From: Zunongwangia endophytica
Lineage (GTDB): Bacteria > Bacteroidota > Bacteroidia > Flavobacteriales > Flavobacteriaceae
Direction: 5' to 3'
NCBI RefSeq assembly: GCF_030409505.1
Contig: NZ_JAUFPZ010000002.1
Location: forward strand, 558,001-622,000
DNA length: 64,000 nucleotides
Each line of letters begins with the position of its first letter. Position 1 is the first letter of the stretch. Under the pieces are notes generated by a model. That model was not told the origin of the DNA. It ran no database searches and was given only the letters and a program-made list of their open reading frames with translations. Positions 8,347-16,929 of this stretch are shown one piece after another. A program made the translations under genes and the position numbers.

Positions 8347-8760
8347 ATGAAACAGTTAGCATATTTAGTGATAGGAATATTCTTCGGGATAGTGATGTTT
8401 AAGTCTGAAGCGGCATCATGGTTCAGAATCTACGAGATGTTTAAGTTTCAGTCGTTCCACATGTACGGTATTATTGGTTCTGCTTTAATTTTAGGCATTA
8501 TCGGGATACAAATTATAAAACGCAAGAACTTGAAATCATTTTATGGTCAGCCAATTCGCTTTGTTCCGAAGGATAAAAGTTTTAGTCGCTATATGTTTGG
8601 CGGAATCATCTTTGGTTTAGGTTGGGGATTAGCAGGAGCATGTCCGGGACCCATTTATGTATTGCTGGGAGCAGGATATTTACCTATAATTGTGGTTTTT
8701 GCTGGTGCTATGTTAGGAACATTTTTGTACGGATTACTTCGGAAGAAATTACCACATTAG
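8347..8760 (+). CDS. YeeE/YedE family sulfur-compound transporter, second half (DUF6691-like)
   Basis: This 137-residue membrane protein is the partner half of the YeeE/YedE transporter and begins 3 nt after the first half. It has about four hydrophobic segments and the second family signature GLGWGLAGACPGPIYVLLGA, with the conserved cysteine of ACPGP. The two halves together make up the pseudo-symmetric full transporter found as one chain elsewhere. It is followed by a hairpin terminator. Confidence 0.87.
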   Translation: MKQLAYLVIGIFFGIVMFKSEAASWFRIYEMFKFQSFHMYGIIGSALILGIIGIQIIKRKNLKSFYGQPIRFVPKDKSFSRYMFGGIIFGLGWGLAGACPGPIYVLLGAGYLPIIVVFAGAMLGTFLYGLLRKKLPH

Positions 8761-8784
8761 GAATTATACCAATATGATTTATCG

Positions 8785-8820
8785 CAGCAATTAGTTCCCT
8801 ACAGCTAATTTGCTGTTTTT
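8785..8820 (+). terminator. terminator after the YeeE/YedE pair
   Basis: CAGCAATTAG pairs with CTAATTTGCTG (one bulged T) and is followed by TTTTT, 25 nt after the stop. Confidence 0.6.
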
Positions 8821-8896
8821 GTTTAGTTGAAATTTGAAGTTTTGAAGATGAATTTTTAATTGAAGATTTTACGGATTCTTCAACCAAACTTACAAT

Positions 8897-9535
8897 TTAT
8901 TTTTGCTCTTTTTCAGGATAAAAGTCGGGGAGGGTGATATGATATTTTACAGCCAGCAATCTTAAAATAATTACGGTTAGCGAGGTCACTAAGTAAGTAA
9001 TATCAGTATTGATATTTTGATTGTCCATAATCACGAAAATGAGTCCGCCAACTAAACAGGCAGTGGCATAAATTTCTTCTTTTCTAAAAATCACGGGAAT
9101 TTCGTTACATAATATATCCCGAATTACACCACCAAAAGCTCCTGTCATTCCGCCCAGCGCTATAGAAATTATAGGGTCAAGTTCATTCCGTATACCAATT
9201 TCCACTCCGGTTATGGTAAAAACGCCAAGACCTATCGTATCGAATAAAAATAAAGATCGTTTAAGGTGATTTAAGTAGTTTCTGAAAATCAGAGCCATAG
9301 CGGTAACACCACTAATTAAATAGATGTAAAAAGTATTTTCCATCCAGGTTACCGGGGTATTGCCAATTAAAACATCACGCAGAGTTCCTCCGCCAATGGC
9401 GGTTACAAAAGCAATAATAAAAATCCCAAAAAGATCTAGCCTACGATTCATCGCAGATAATGCTCCAGAAATAGCAAAAGCTGCCGTACCCAAAATATCT
9501 AGGATGTTAAATAGGCTCCACTCCATAATTGGCAA
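8897..9535 (-). CDS. trimeric intracellular cation (TRIC) channel family protein
   Basis: This 212-residue inner-membrane protein has about seven transmembrane segments arranged as two repeats. Each repeat carries the family turn: AIGGGTLRDVLIG in the first and GAFGGVIRDILCNEIP in the second. Bacterial TRIC-type proteins (the YadS/UPF0126 group) conduct monovalent cations; some relatives may carry glycine. It is transcribed away from trxB and is not in an obvious operon. Length and motifs are normal. Confidence 0.9.
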   Translation of the reverse strand: MPIMEWSLFNILDILGTAAFAISGALSAMNRRLDLFGIFIIAFVTAIGGGTLRDVLIGNTPVTWMENTFYIYLISGVTAMALIFRNYLNHLKRSLFLFDTIGLGVFTITGVEIGIRNELDPIISIALGGMTGAFGGVIRDILCNEIPVIFRKEEIYATACLVGGLIFVIMDNQNINTDITYLVTSLTVIILRLLAVKYHITLPDFYPEKEQK

Positions 9536-9711
9536 AGGTAATTTTATTGTTTTAAATTTGCAGAATAGAAGTAAGTAATTATAGATCAGTAAGACAGACC
9601 AATGTGATGTAATTATAGACGTATAGTAAATCTATATACGATTTGCCATAAGTTTTTAAATGAAGTTACTATTTTTACAATCTGAAATTAAGAATAAGAA
9701 TTAATCAACAT

Positions 9712-10692
9712 ATGAGCGAGACTATCGAAAAAATCAAGTGTTTAATAATAGGATCTGGGCCTGCGGGATATACTGCAGCCATTTATGCAGCCAGAGCAGA
9801 TTTAAAACCGATAATGTATACCGGTATGGAACCTGGTGGGCAATTAACAACAACTACCGAAGTTGATAATTTTCCGGGATACCCTGAGGGAATCGATGGT
9901 CCTGCTATGATGATGGATTTGCAAAAGCAAGCAGAACGCTTTGGTACCGAAGTTAGAATGGGAATGGTTACTGAAGTCGCTTTTAGTAAAGAAGTAGGAG
10001 GAATGCATAAAGCTTGTATCGATAACTCGAAGTGGGTAGAAGCCGAAACTATAATTATTTCTACCGGAGCTACAGCAAAATACTTAGGCTTGCCTAGTGA
10101 GCAGAAATTAAGAGGAGGCGGAGTTTCAGCCTGTGCTGTATGTGATGGATTTTTCTACAAAAATCAGGATGTTGCGATTGTTGGTGGCGGAGATACTGCT
10201 GCGGAAGAAGCAACTTATCTAGCTAATATTTGTAGAAAAGTGACCATGTTGGTGAGAAAAGACGAAATGAAAGCATCTAAAGCTATGCAACATCGTGTAA
10301 ACAATACTAAAAACCTTGAAGTTCGTTATAATACTGAAGTAGACGAAGTAATAGGAGAGCAGGTTGTTGATGGTTTAAGAATGATAAACAATCAAACCGG
10401 GGAAAAAGAAGAAATCGAGATCACTGGTTTATTTATCGCAATTGGTCATAAACCAAATACAGATGTGTTTAAAGGACATTTGGATATGGACGAGACAGGA
10501 TACTTGATTACTCAGGGGAAATCGACCAAAACAAATATTCCAGGAGTATTTGCTTCAGGAGATGTGCAGGATAAAGAATATCGACAAGCAATTACAGCTG
10601 CTGGTACCGGATGTATGGCTGCGATGGATGCTGAGCGTTATATCGCTGAAATTGAAACTACAGAAGAAGAGGAAAAAGAAGTTACTGCATAA
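9712..10692 (+). CDS. trxB: thioredoxin-disulfide reductase
   Basis: This 326-residue NADPH- and FAD-dependent enzyme reduces thioredoxin in the cytoplasm. It has the FAD loop IGSGPAGYTAAIYAARA, the redox motif CAVC (C141 and C144), the NADPH loop VGGGDTAAEEATYLA and the C-terminal FAD motif GVFASGDVQDKEYRQAITA. A glutamate-rich tail (about 315-326) extends past the usual end. The ATG at 9712 is the first start. It is monocistronic, bounded by a strong terminator. Confidence 0.97.
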   Translation: MSETIEKIKCLIIGSGPAGYTAAIYAARADLKPIMYTGMEPGGQLTTTTEVDNFPGYPEGIDGPAMMMDLQKQAERFGTEVRMGMVTEVAFSKEVGGMHKACIDNSKWVEAETIIISTGATAKYLGLPSEQKLRGGGVSACAVCDGFFYKNQDVAIVGGGDTAAEEATYLANICRKVTMLVRKDEMKASKAMQHRVNNTKNLEVRYNTEVDEVIGEQVVDGLRMINNQTGEKEEIEITGLFIAIGHKPNTDVFKGHLDMDETGYLITQGKSTKTNIPGVFASGDVQDKEYRQAITAAGTGCMAAMDAERYIAEIETTEEEEKEVTA

Positions 10693-10715
10693 TAAGTAAC
10701 TAATTGAAAATAAAT

Positions 10716-10747
10716 AAAAAACGCCGGAAATTTTTCCGGCGTTTTTT
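10716..10747. terminator. bidirectional terminator between trxB and the GIN-domain gene
   Basis: AACGCCGG pairs with CCGGCGTT and is flanked by A6 and T6 runs, so it can serve both trxB (plus strand) and the convergent gene ending at 10770. Confidence 0.9.
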
Positions 10748-10769
10748 ATTTTATAGTATTTGACATTCG

Positions 10770-11588
10770 TTAAAATTCAGCCTTTTTTAAAACTGCTTCT
10801 CCTGCAAAGGTTTCTATTTCTATTTTTGGAGAATTAAAAATCGTGGTTTCACTACGATCTTTTGCAGTAATTGTTAGATTTTCGGTAACCGATATTTCAT
10901 TTTTAGAGCGACCTTCAGCAATAACTTTTGCATTGGTAGCAGTAAGGTTTTCACCTTCAAAAGTACTGGTATGTTCTGTTCTTAATTGAAAATCTTCAAC
11001 CGTACCTTCAACAGCAGCATCGGCGCGCTCATAACTATCTATTTTGAATGAAGATGAGTTTACAAGAGCTTTTATCTTGCTACTTCCATTCAACTGAAAA
11101 TAAGCTTCTTTAGCCTTTACATTTAATTCCACAGTTGCATCTTCGCTATTGTTTAGTTTGAAATTAGAAAGCTCTACCGTTAAATAAAGTTTAGATTTTC
11201 CTGAAGTTTCAACTTCCAGATCAGAAAGTACTAGGCCCTTAGAAGCGTCTAATTCTGCATCTTCTTCAAGTTTAATTTTTGTAATCGTTTCAGGGAATTC
11301 AAGTTTAATTTCTTGTCGTTTAGAACGTTTTATTCTTTTAGCTGGTTTAATATAAAGCTTACCATCTACCACATCTGTACGAATAAGATCGTGTAGATTT
11401 TCATCGGCTTCAACTTCGGCTAAAGCTGAATTTCCACGAACTATAGTTACTTCGAAGTCGCCAGTGATATTAACTTCAGTAAAATTATCAAGATTTCTCT
11501 TCTTATTAATCACATTTCGATTCCCAACCACTTGGGCTTGCGCTGCTATACTTACAAATAATAGGAAAAGACTAAGACTTTTTTTCAT
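10770..11588 (-). CDS. secreted GIN-domain (DUF2807) protein
   Basis: This 272-residue protein has a signal peptide (about 1-18, ending AQA) and a putative auto-transporter adhesin head GIN domain (DUF2807) filling the rest. The domain shows repeating short beta strands with many Glu, Lys, Ser and Thr, as expected of a parallel beta-helix. It is probably periplasmic or at the cell surface. GIN proteins are commonly found next to PspC and PadR genes in Bacteroidota, as here, which suggests a role in the same envelope response. A terminator at 11681-11710 separates it from that operon, so it likely has its own promoter in 11589-11680. Confidence 0.85.
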   Translation of the reverse strand: MKKSLSLFLLFVSIAAQAQVVGNRNVINKKRNLDNFTEVNITGDFEVTIVRGNSALAEVEADENLHDLIRTDVVDGKLYIKPAKRIKRSKRQEIKLEFPETITKIKLEEDAELDASKGLVLSDLEVETSGKSKLYLTVELSNFKLNNSEDATVELNVKAKEAYFQLNGSSKIKALVNSSSFKIDSYERADAAVEGTVEDFQLRTEHTSTFEGENLTATNAKVIAEGRSKNEISVTENLTITAKDRSETTIFNSPKIEIETFAGEAVLKKAEF

Positions 11589-11680
11589 AGTTAATTATTT
11601 AATTCAACTAGCATTTATCAAAAAGAACGCCACAAAATTGAATGTATTGGAAACTAAAGTACGAAATCTACTTTAACCAA

Positions 11681-11710
11681 AAATAAAGCCTCAACATTGA
11701 GGCTTTATTT
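11681..11710 (-). terminator. terminator of the PadR-PspC operon
   Basis: AAATAAAGCCTCA and TGAGGCTTTATTT form a 13-bp perfect stem with a 4-nt loop directly after the stop of the 51-residue ORF. The A and T flanks would let it act on both strands. Confidence 0.8.
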
Positions 11711-11711
11711 T

Positions 11712-11867
11712 CTAATCTGGATGGTTATCTTCAAGCTCGTTTTCCTGATAATTACACTCGATTTTATTCGAAATATCAATGATTTTTTCTTTTTGTTTTG
11801 CCATCTCTATGTACGATGAAAGCGCAAAGAGAATAATACTGATGATGAAATTTAAAAGACTAATCAT
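11712..11867 (-). CDS. small 51-residue single-pass membrane protein
   Basis: On the minus strand an ATG at 11867 opens a 51-residue frame with a hydrophobic segment at residues 2-20 (SLLNFIISIILFALSSY), then a charged stretch (EMAKQKEKIIDISNKIE) and an acidic tail (ENELEDNHPD). It lies 34 nt after the PspC gene, same strand, and its stop directly abuts the operon terminator, which argues it is real. It may act with PspC at the inner membrane. I recognise no family. Confidence 0.6.
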   Translation of the reverse strand: MISLLNFIISIILFALSSYIEMAKQKEKIIDISNKIECNYQENELEDNHPD

Positions 11868-11901
11868 AATTGGTTGTTTTTTGATTGATGGTTAATTGAA
11901 T

Positions 11902-13632
11902 TTAATTCATCTCTTCCTTGTCTGGAACCGGAGCATCGAAATCATCAGAAGTGTCGAATTCATCTTCCTTAAGCTCACTATCGTCATCAGAAAAGTTGTC
12001 GTCTTCATCTATATTTTCTTCAGTATCAAAAACATCTTCATCTTCAATAACTTCAACAGGACAATCTAAGCATATCGAATTGTTGTTTTCTACACGCAAG
12101 GTATAGCCTTCCTGTCCGTTTTGTAAAATATCGTAAGATGAATAACTATTTCTATGGTATTGTTCTGTATTAGCATCTACCATTAAAAAACTTTGCTCTG
12201 GCAGCCATAGCACAAGATCAATCTCCTGATCTCTGGCTTTTAGATCTTCTTTTACCAGAAAGTAGCTATCGAGGTAGAGCGTGTTTTTAGAAAATTCGAA
12301 ATGATATTCGATGTTTTCGGCTCGCTTTTTAGCATCTAAAACACTACTACCTTCAGCAGATTTAATGATTTCTAATTTTGCAACAGAGTCTTTAGTAGAT
12401 CGAATTACAAGACCAATATCCTCGTTATACAATACTTTATTGTCGTTCTCGTCATACTTCAATTCAAAGTCGTTAGAAGACCAACCAAAATTAGACGAAT
12501 ATTGCGTGTTGTTTCTCATTTCAACTATTAAGGTATCCTGCGCTTTAGTAGGAATCACATAAGTTTCCATCGCTTCTTCATCAAAAGCTCTACTGGTGGC
12601 TTCTTTTACACCAATTACGGCTAATCCTATCACTGAAAGAATCCATAAGCCCAGAAGCACCAATTTGGCTGTAACTCCAATAGATTTTAGGTTTTTGACT
12701 AAAATTTTTAATCCTAAAATAAATAGAAAGAACAAAGGAACACCAGCAGCAAAAAAGCTAAATATCGCACCTACCCAAATGGAAGTTCCTGAAATATGCA
12801 TCATCAGTTCATCGTTCCAAGGTGCTTCTATAACACCGAATGTTCCAAAGGTAAACAGACTAATAAATAGAGCGATCAATCCAGAGCCGGCAGTTAACAA
12901 TATCACGATGCCTACAAATGCTACGATAACTTTAAGTATTATATTAACTATAGATCCAAAAGCGGTTGCAGCTGTTCCTGCACCTGCTTTTGCTCGATTA
13001 CCATATTTTTGATAGTCTACATTTTTTACTTTTTCTGAAACATTATCAAATCCTTCTCTGATTTTTTTTTCAATATTAGAAATAGTAACATCTTCACCAC
13101 GCATCGAAAGTTTTTCGGCAGTAGTTTTAGCTTCCGGAGTAAAAATCCAGAAAGCGATATAGACAAATAGGAAAACACCACTTGAAGCTACTGTAAGTAC
13201 CACCCAAATTAATCGAATCCAGATAGCTTCAATTTCTAAATAATGTCCTAAACCACTGCTTACGCCGCCTACATAACTATTTTCGGTGTCGCGGTATAAT
13301 GCCTTATTAGACGTTTTTTTGCTTGATTTTGTATACGGTTGTTCTGGCTCGTCTTCAAAAATATCTTCATCGACCATGTAATCTTCAGGTTGCCCCATAA
13401 TTGCGATTACTTCGTCTACATCTTTTAAGCTGATTACCTGACTTTTATTTGCTCTTTTTTCAGTAAAAAGTTCTGCAACCCGGGCTTCGATATCCATAAT
13501 TATTTCGTCACGACCCTGCTTATCGGTAAATGATCGTTTGATGGCGTCCAGATAGTGCTGAAGTTTGTTAAAGGCATCCTCGTCGATGTGAAAGAACATG
13601 CCCGCAAGATTTATATTTATCGTCTTATTCAT
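11902..13632 (-). CDS. PspC-domain membrane protein
   Basis: This 576-residue protein starts with a helical segment (about 1-85) that resembles regions preceding PspC domains in Bacteroidota. A PspC domain follows (about 108-165), with VGGVSSGLGHYLEIEAIWIR and a transmembrane helix. Three more membrane helices lie between about 220 and 350, then a beta-rich soluble domain and a very acidic C-terminal tail (about 525-576). PspC proteins sense or stabilise the inner membrane under envelope stress. It overlaps the upstream padR by 8 nt, so translation is likely coupled and PadR probably represses the operon. Confidence 0.88.
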   Translation of the reverse strand: MNKTININLAGMFFHIDEDAFNKLQHYLDAIKRSFTDKQGRDEIIMDIEARVAELFTEKRANKSQVISLKDVDEVIAIMGQPEDYMVDEDIFEDEPEQPYTKSSKKTSNKALYRDTENSYVGGVSSGLGHYLEIEAIWIRLIWVVLTVASSGVFLFVYIAFWIFTPEAKTTAEKLSMRGEDVTISNIEKKIREGFDNVSEKVKNVDYQKYGNRAKAGAGTAATAFGSIVNIILKVIVAFVGIVILLTAGSGLIALFISLFTFGTFGVIEAPWNDELMMHISGTSIWVGAIFSFFAAGVPLFFLFILGLKILVKNLKSIGVTAKLVLLGLWILSVIGLAVIGVKEATSRAFDEEAMETYVIPTKAQDTLIVEMRNNTQYSSNFGWSSNDFELKYDENDNKVLYNEDIGLVIRSTKDSVAKLEIIKSAEGSSVLDAKKRAENIEYHFEFSKNTLYLDSYFLVKEDLKARDQEIDLVLWLPEQSFLMVDANTEQYHRNSYSSYDILQNGQEGYTLRVENNNSICLDCPVEVIEDEDVFDTEENIDEDDNFSDDDSELKEDEFDTSDDFDAPVPDKEEMN

Positions 13633-13969
13633 GATTTTTCTTTTTTTGAGTAGTTACAATGTTTACTGCGGTTTGCAGCTCATCCCAGGTCGAGGAAAGT
13701 TCGGTTAAGAACAGTCTGCCAGTTTCGGTTAATCCATAATATTTTCTTGGTGGTCCGCTAGTAGATTCTTCCCAACGATAGGAGAGTAAACCTGCATTTT
13801 TAAGTCGGGTTAATAAAGGATATATCGTTCCTTCAACCACCAGTAATTTGGCATCTTTTAAGGTGTCTAAGATTTCAGCTACGTAAGCATCTTCATCTCT
13901 TAAAACCGAAAGTATACAATACTCCAGTACACCTTTACGCATTTGTGCTTTGGTGTTCTCTATCTTCAT
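13625..13969 (-). CDS. PadR-family transcriptional regulator
   Basis: This 114-residue DNA-binding protein is a PadR winged helix. The pattern RKGVLEYCILSVLRDEDAY, VVEGTIYPLLTRLKNAGLL and GPPRKYYGLTETGR is typical of PadR s1-type regulators. These usually repress their own operon and are released by a small molecule or stress. It overlaps the PspC gene by 8 nt. The gap to the preceding gene (13970-14039) contains TTTTTTGATTGATG and could hold the operon promoter. Confidence 0.92.
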   Translation of the reverse strand: MKIENTKAQMRKGVLEYCILSVLRDEDAYVAEILDTLKDAKLLVVEGTIYPLLTRLKNAGLLSYRWEESTSGPPRKYYGLTETGRLFLTELSSTWDELQTAVNIVTTQKKKNHE

Positions 13970-14039
13970 AGCGCTTGATTTTGAATGTTGTTAAAATGTT
14001 CATTTTTTGATTGATGATTATGTGTGATAAAATTGATGA

Positions 14040-14435
14040 CTAATTTACTTTTTGATAGACTACATCATTTAGGGTTATAAAGGCCTCATCGTCTATACTT
14101 TCGTATTGAATTGGAATTTTAATTTTTTTACCATTTTTAAAATATTCGATGGTGGGAATATTCTTAGTAGTGGTTTTGGTATAAACTATTAAATCTACTG
14201 AAGAGGAACTGGTCGTGGTTAAGGTTAGTTTGCCATTAATCGTTTCGCTGTTTTTCTTCAGAATTACTTTGTTGTTATTGAATACAATATTTTTTATTGC
14301 ATTTTCTCCATCGTACAATTCCCAATTTCCGTCTAGTTTATAATTCTCGGTATCGGCAACTTCATTTTTAATTTTAACGCAAGAAATGTTTAAGAATAAC
14401 ATTAGTATTAGGCTGAAGCTTAGTAGTTTTTTCAT
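14040..14435 (-). CDS. small lipoprotein of unknown function
   Basis: This 131-residue protein has a lipoprotein signal peptide with the lipobox LNISC (Cys at about 19). The mature part is about 112 residues and beta-rich, with the pattern GNWELYDGENAI near the start that resembles lipocalin-like lipoproteins of Bacteroidota. That family link is an inference. It lies 5 nt after the DUF4870 gene and upstream of padR on the same strand, so it may belong to the same envelope locus. Confidence 0.7.
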   Translation of the reverse strand: MKKLLSFSLILMLFLNISCVKIKNEVADTENYKLDGNWELYDGENAIKNIVFNNNKVILKKNSETINGKLTLTTTSSSSVDLIVYTKTTTKNIPTIEYFKNGKKIKIPIQYESIDDEAFITLNDVVYQKVN

Positions 14436-14440
14436 GATGA

Positions 14441-14935
14441 TTATTTTAATGGTTGGTTTTCGGTACTATCTTCTTTGATAAAATTGATGCATAGCGGAAA
14501 CTTAAATTCTTTACCTTCACTAGCATTTTTTGCGGCGCTAATTACTGCATAGAGTTCAAAAACTATCAGTCCAAAAAGAAAGAAACCGCCGGTAATAAGC
14601 ATGACTAGCAAAGGAAGAACCTGCTCATTATCTATCGTATCAATCCTAATATTGTATTCATTAAATTCTAAAAATTCTATTGGAATTCTGGCACCTAAAA
14701 TAAGTATTGCAATAATGAGTAGGCATGCAATAACGAGATAATATAGGATTAAGCTTAGCTGAAAATTAACTGCGTTACGCCCATGATGATCTACAAATCT
14801 TTTCTCTTTGTTTACCAGCCAGATAATTAAAGGAAGGATAAAATTCCCAAAAGGAATAAATAATTTAGAGAAAACCGACAAGTGGATAATTGTGGAAAGT
14901 GTTTGATCTTGTTTTTTGATTGCTGATGATTCCAT
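14441..14935 (-). CDS. DUF4870 membrane protein
   Basis: This 164-residue inner-membrane protein matches DUF4870 (TIC20-like). It has three hydrophobic segments (about 22-40, 58-85 and 112-135) and the family stretch WLVNKEKRFVDHHGRNAVNFQ. No function is established for the family. A 10-bp inverted repeat sits just upstream of its start codon. The lipoprotein gene follows by 5 nt and PadR/PspC lie further downstream. Confidence 0.85.
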   Translation of the reverse strand: MESSAIKKQDQTLSTIIHLSVFSKLFIPFGNFILPLIIWLVNKEKRFVDHHGRNAVNFQLSLILYYLVIACLLIIAILILGARIPIEFLEFNEYNIRIDTIDNEQVLPLLVMLITGGFFLFGLIVFELYAVISAAKNASEGKEFKFPLCINFIKEDSTENQPLK

Positions 14936-14950
14936 AATTGATTTTTTAAT

Positions 14951-14997
14951 AAACCGGACTCAAAATTGATGGTTATTGATGCTTTTAAGTCCGGTTT
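14951..14997 (-). promoter_or_regulatory. leader hairpin before the DUF4870 gene
   Basis: AAACCGGACT at 14951-14960 and AGTCCGGTTT at 14988-14997 are perfect 10-bp inverted repeats around a 27-nt loop. In the minus-strand mRNA the hairpin would end 15 nt before the start codon at 14935. There is no T run, so it looks more like a leader element or operator than a terminator. Confidence 0.45.
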
Positions 14998-15205
14998 TAA
15001 TTTCCTGATGAAGGATAAATTTTGATTGATGTTTCTAAGTATTTGTATTTTAAAAGTACTATACCGATTAATTGCTAATACAAATATATGGTTAAAAGAA
15101 GGTATTTTGCAAAGCATAGTACTAAAATTTAACAAATAATTAAGATTGAAGCTCACGTATGCTTTTGGATTAAATTAGATATCTTTAGAAGAAATAATTA
15201 CTATT

Positions 15206-15667
15206 ATGAAGATAAGCCCAAAGAAGCTCAATCAATTTTTAATGCTGAAATTACCCAGCGCATGGCTATGTGGTGTAAGGGTTAAAGCTATTTCTGAAAC
15301 TGATTGCAGTGTTGGAGTAACCCATAAGTGGATTAATCAAAATCCTTTTAGAAGTATGTATTTTGCCGTGCAAGCGATGGCAGCAGAATTAAGTACCGGT
15401 GCTTTAGTGATCGCAAAGATTAGAGCTCAAAAAGAACCAATATCGATGTTGGTGGCACAGAATAAATCGGTTTTTACTAAAAAGGCAACCGGAAAAATTC
15501 AATTTAAATGTGCTGATGGTGAATTAATCGATAAGGCAATTCAGGAAACTTTAAAGACAGGAGCAGGACAAACTTTTTGGATGAAATCTATAGGAACCAA
15601 TGAAAATGGAGTTGAAGTATCTACTTTCGAATTCGAATGGACGGTTAAGCTGAAAACAAAAAAATAA
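15206..15667 (+). CDS. DUF4442 hotdog-fold (thioesterase-like) protein
   Basis: This 153-residue soluble protein matches DUF4442, a hotdog-fold group related to acyl-CoA thioesterases. The core pattern NPFRSMYFAVQAMAAELSTG contains the helix that packs against the hotdog sheet. It may hydrolyse an acyl-CoA, but no catalytic activity can be read from the sequence. It has 74 nt to the next gene on the same strand, separated by a palindrome. Confidence 0.85.
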   Translation: MKISPKKLNQFLMLKLPSAWLCGVRVKAISETDCSVGVTHKWINQNPFRSMYFAVQAMAAELSTGALVIAKIRAQKEPISMLVAQNKSVFTKKATGKIQFKCADGELIDKAIQETLKTGAGQTFWMKSIGTNENGVEVSTFEFEWTVKLKTKK

Positions 15668-15679
15668 TTATTCTGATAT

Positions 15680-15697
15680 AAAATGTTGTAACATTTT
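15680..15697. promoter_or_regulatory. palindrome upstream of the AIM24 gene
   Basis: AAAATGTT-GT-AACATTTT is a perfect 8-bp inverted repeat, 44 nt upstream of the start at 15742. It could be an operator. It is not followed by a T-rich terminator tail. Confidence 0.35.
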
Positions 15698-15741
15698 GCT
15701 CATTTTCACTTCTAATAAATACAACCGCTAAAACTTACAAT

Positions 15742-16542
15742 ATGAATGCGCACGAAATAGATTACGAAATTTTTGGAGAAGAAATGCAGTATGTAGAGCT
15801 AGAGTTAGATCCTCAGGAAGCTGCAATTGCTGAAGCTGGAAATTTCATGATGATGGATAATGGTATTAAAATGGATACCATATTTGGTGATGGCAGCAGT
15901 CAGGATGAAGGTTTTTTAGGAAAGGTTTTAGGTGCAGGTAAGCGATTGCTCACCGGCGAAAGTTTGTTTATGACTATTTTTTCTAATATAGGACAGGGGA
16001 AAAAGAAAATTAGTTTTGCTTCGCCATATCCAGGGAAGATTATTCCAATCGATCTTACACAATTTGGCGGTAAATTTATCTGTCAAAAAGATGCTTTTCT
16101 ATGCGCTGCCAAAGGAGTTTCGATCGGTATTGAATTTAGCCGAAAACTGGGAAGAGGATTTTTTGGAGGAGAAGGTTTTATTATGCAAAAAGTAGAAGGC
16201 GACGGGATGGCATTTGTGCATGCCGGCGGAACAATGGCTAGAAAAGAATTGGCCATGGGCGAAACTTTAAAAGTTGATACCGGTTGTATTATTGGGTTTA
16301 CACAAACTATAAATTACGATATAGAATTTGTAGGTGGCATTCGTAATACCATTTTTGGCGGCGAAGGATTATTTTTTGCGACCCTAACAGGACCCGGAGT
16401 GGTTTATATTCAGTCCTTGCCTTTTAGTCGATTAGCCAACAGAGTGTTACAAGCAGCGCCGCAGGCTGGGGGCAAAGATAAAGGTGAAGGAAACATCTTG
16501 GGAGGTTTAGGTGATATTATTAGCGGAGACAACAGATTTTAA
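15742..16542 (+). CDS. TIGR00266 / AIM24 family protein
   Basis: This 266-residue protein belongs to the AIM24 (TIGR00266) family, a beta-sheet-rich fold of unknown function. Family signatures are LDPQEAAIAEAGNFMMMDNG near the start, GEGFIMQKVEGDGMAFVHAGG in the middle and GLFFATLTGPGVVYIQSLPF towards the end. A glycine-rich tail ends the chain. No signal peptide is seen. The 65-residue gene lies 127 nt downstream. Confidence 0.9.
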   Translation: MNAHEIDYEIFGEEMQYVELELDPQEAAIAEAGNFMMMDNGIKMDTIFGDGSSQDEGFLGKVLGAGKRLLTGESLFMTIFSNIGQGKKKISFASPYPGKIIPIDLTQFGGKFICQKDAFLCAAKGVSIGIEFSRKLGRGFFGGEGFIMQKVEGDGMAFVHAGGTMARKELAMGETLKVDTGCIIGFTQTINYDIEFVGGIRNTIFGGEGLFFATLTGPGVVYIQSLPFSRLANRVLQAAPQAGGKDKGEGNILGGLGDIISGDNRF

Positions 16543-16669
16543 ATGTTAAAAAAATGTTTAATTATAAATGAAACATTGATTTTTAGTATATTTAAACATA
16601 CAATTTATACAGCCTATAGAAAAAATTACATTTTCTTAATTAACTATGTATTTTTAAAATTGTCAAATT

Positions 16670-16867
16670 ATGGCGAGAGCGATGTTTGATTACACCAAAA
16701 TCATCTTAGATAAGGTGAGTTTTGATGCTAATTTATTCTGTAAAGAAGTTCAAAAAGCGATTTCGAGATTATTACCTCATGAAGTTGAGGAACTTAAAAT
16801 TTGGTTGGAAGCACTTACAAAACAGAATCCAGAACTAAATCAATGCTTAATCTATTTAAATTCGTAA
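16670..16867 (+). CDS. small conserved-looking protein of unknown function
   Basis: This 65-residue soluble protein has the body MFDYTKIILDKVSFDANLF followed by two predicted helices (residues about 20-52). I recall similar small proteins in other Flavobacteria but recognise no domain. A strong terminator follows 14 nt after the stop, which supports it as a real gene. A start at the second ATG (residue 5) is possible. Confidence 0.65.
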   Translation: MARAMFDYTKIILDKVSFDANLFCKEVQKAISRLLPHEVEELKIWLEALTKQNPELNQCLIYLNS

Positions 16868-16881
16868 AATGATAAAAAATT

Positions 16882-16909
16882 AAAAAAGCGGCTTTTAGCC
16901 GCTTTTTCT
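16882..16909 (+). terminator. terminator after the 65-residue gene
   Basis: AAAAAGCGGCT-TTT-AGCCGCTTTTT forms a perfect stem with a T run. It lies between the 65-residue gene and the convergent oxyR, and could serve both. Confidence 0.85.
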
Positions 16910-16929
16910 TTTTTTAAGTAAGTATAACT

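Noticed and set aside
12596..13012. 138-residue open frame on the plus strand
   Set aside because: It is antisense to the PspC gene and has no family features; composition is that of a reverse-complement shadow.
14827..15156. 109-residue open frame on the minus strand
   Set aside because: It overlaps the DUF4870 start in another frame, spans the leader hairpin and has no recognisable domain.
15680..15697. Crp/Fnr-like site of the TGTAAC-N4-GTTACA type
   Set aside because: TGTAAC occurs at 15686-15691-like context, but the other half-site is missing; the palindrome there has a different sequence.
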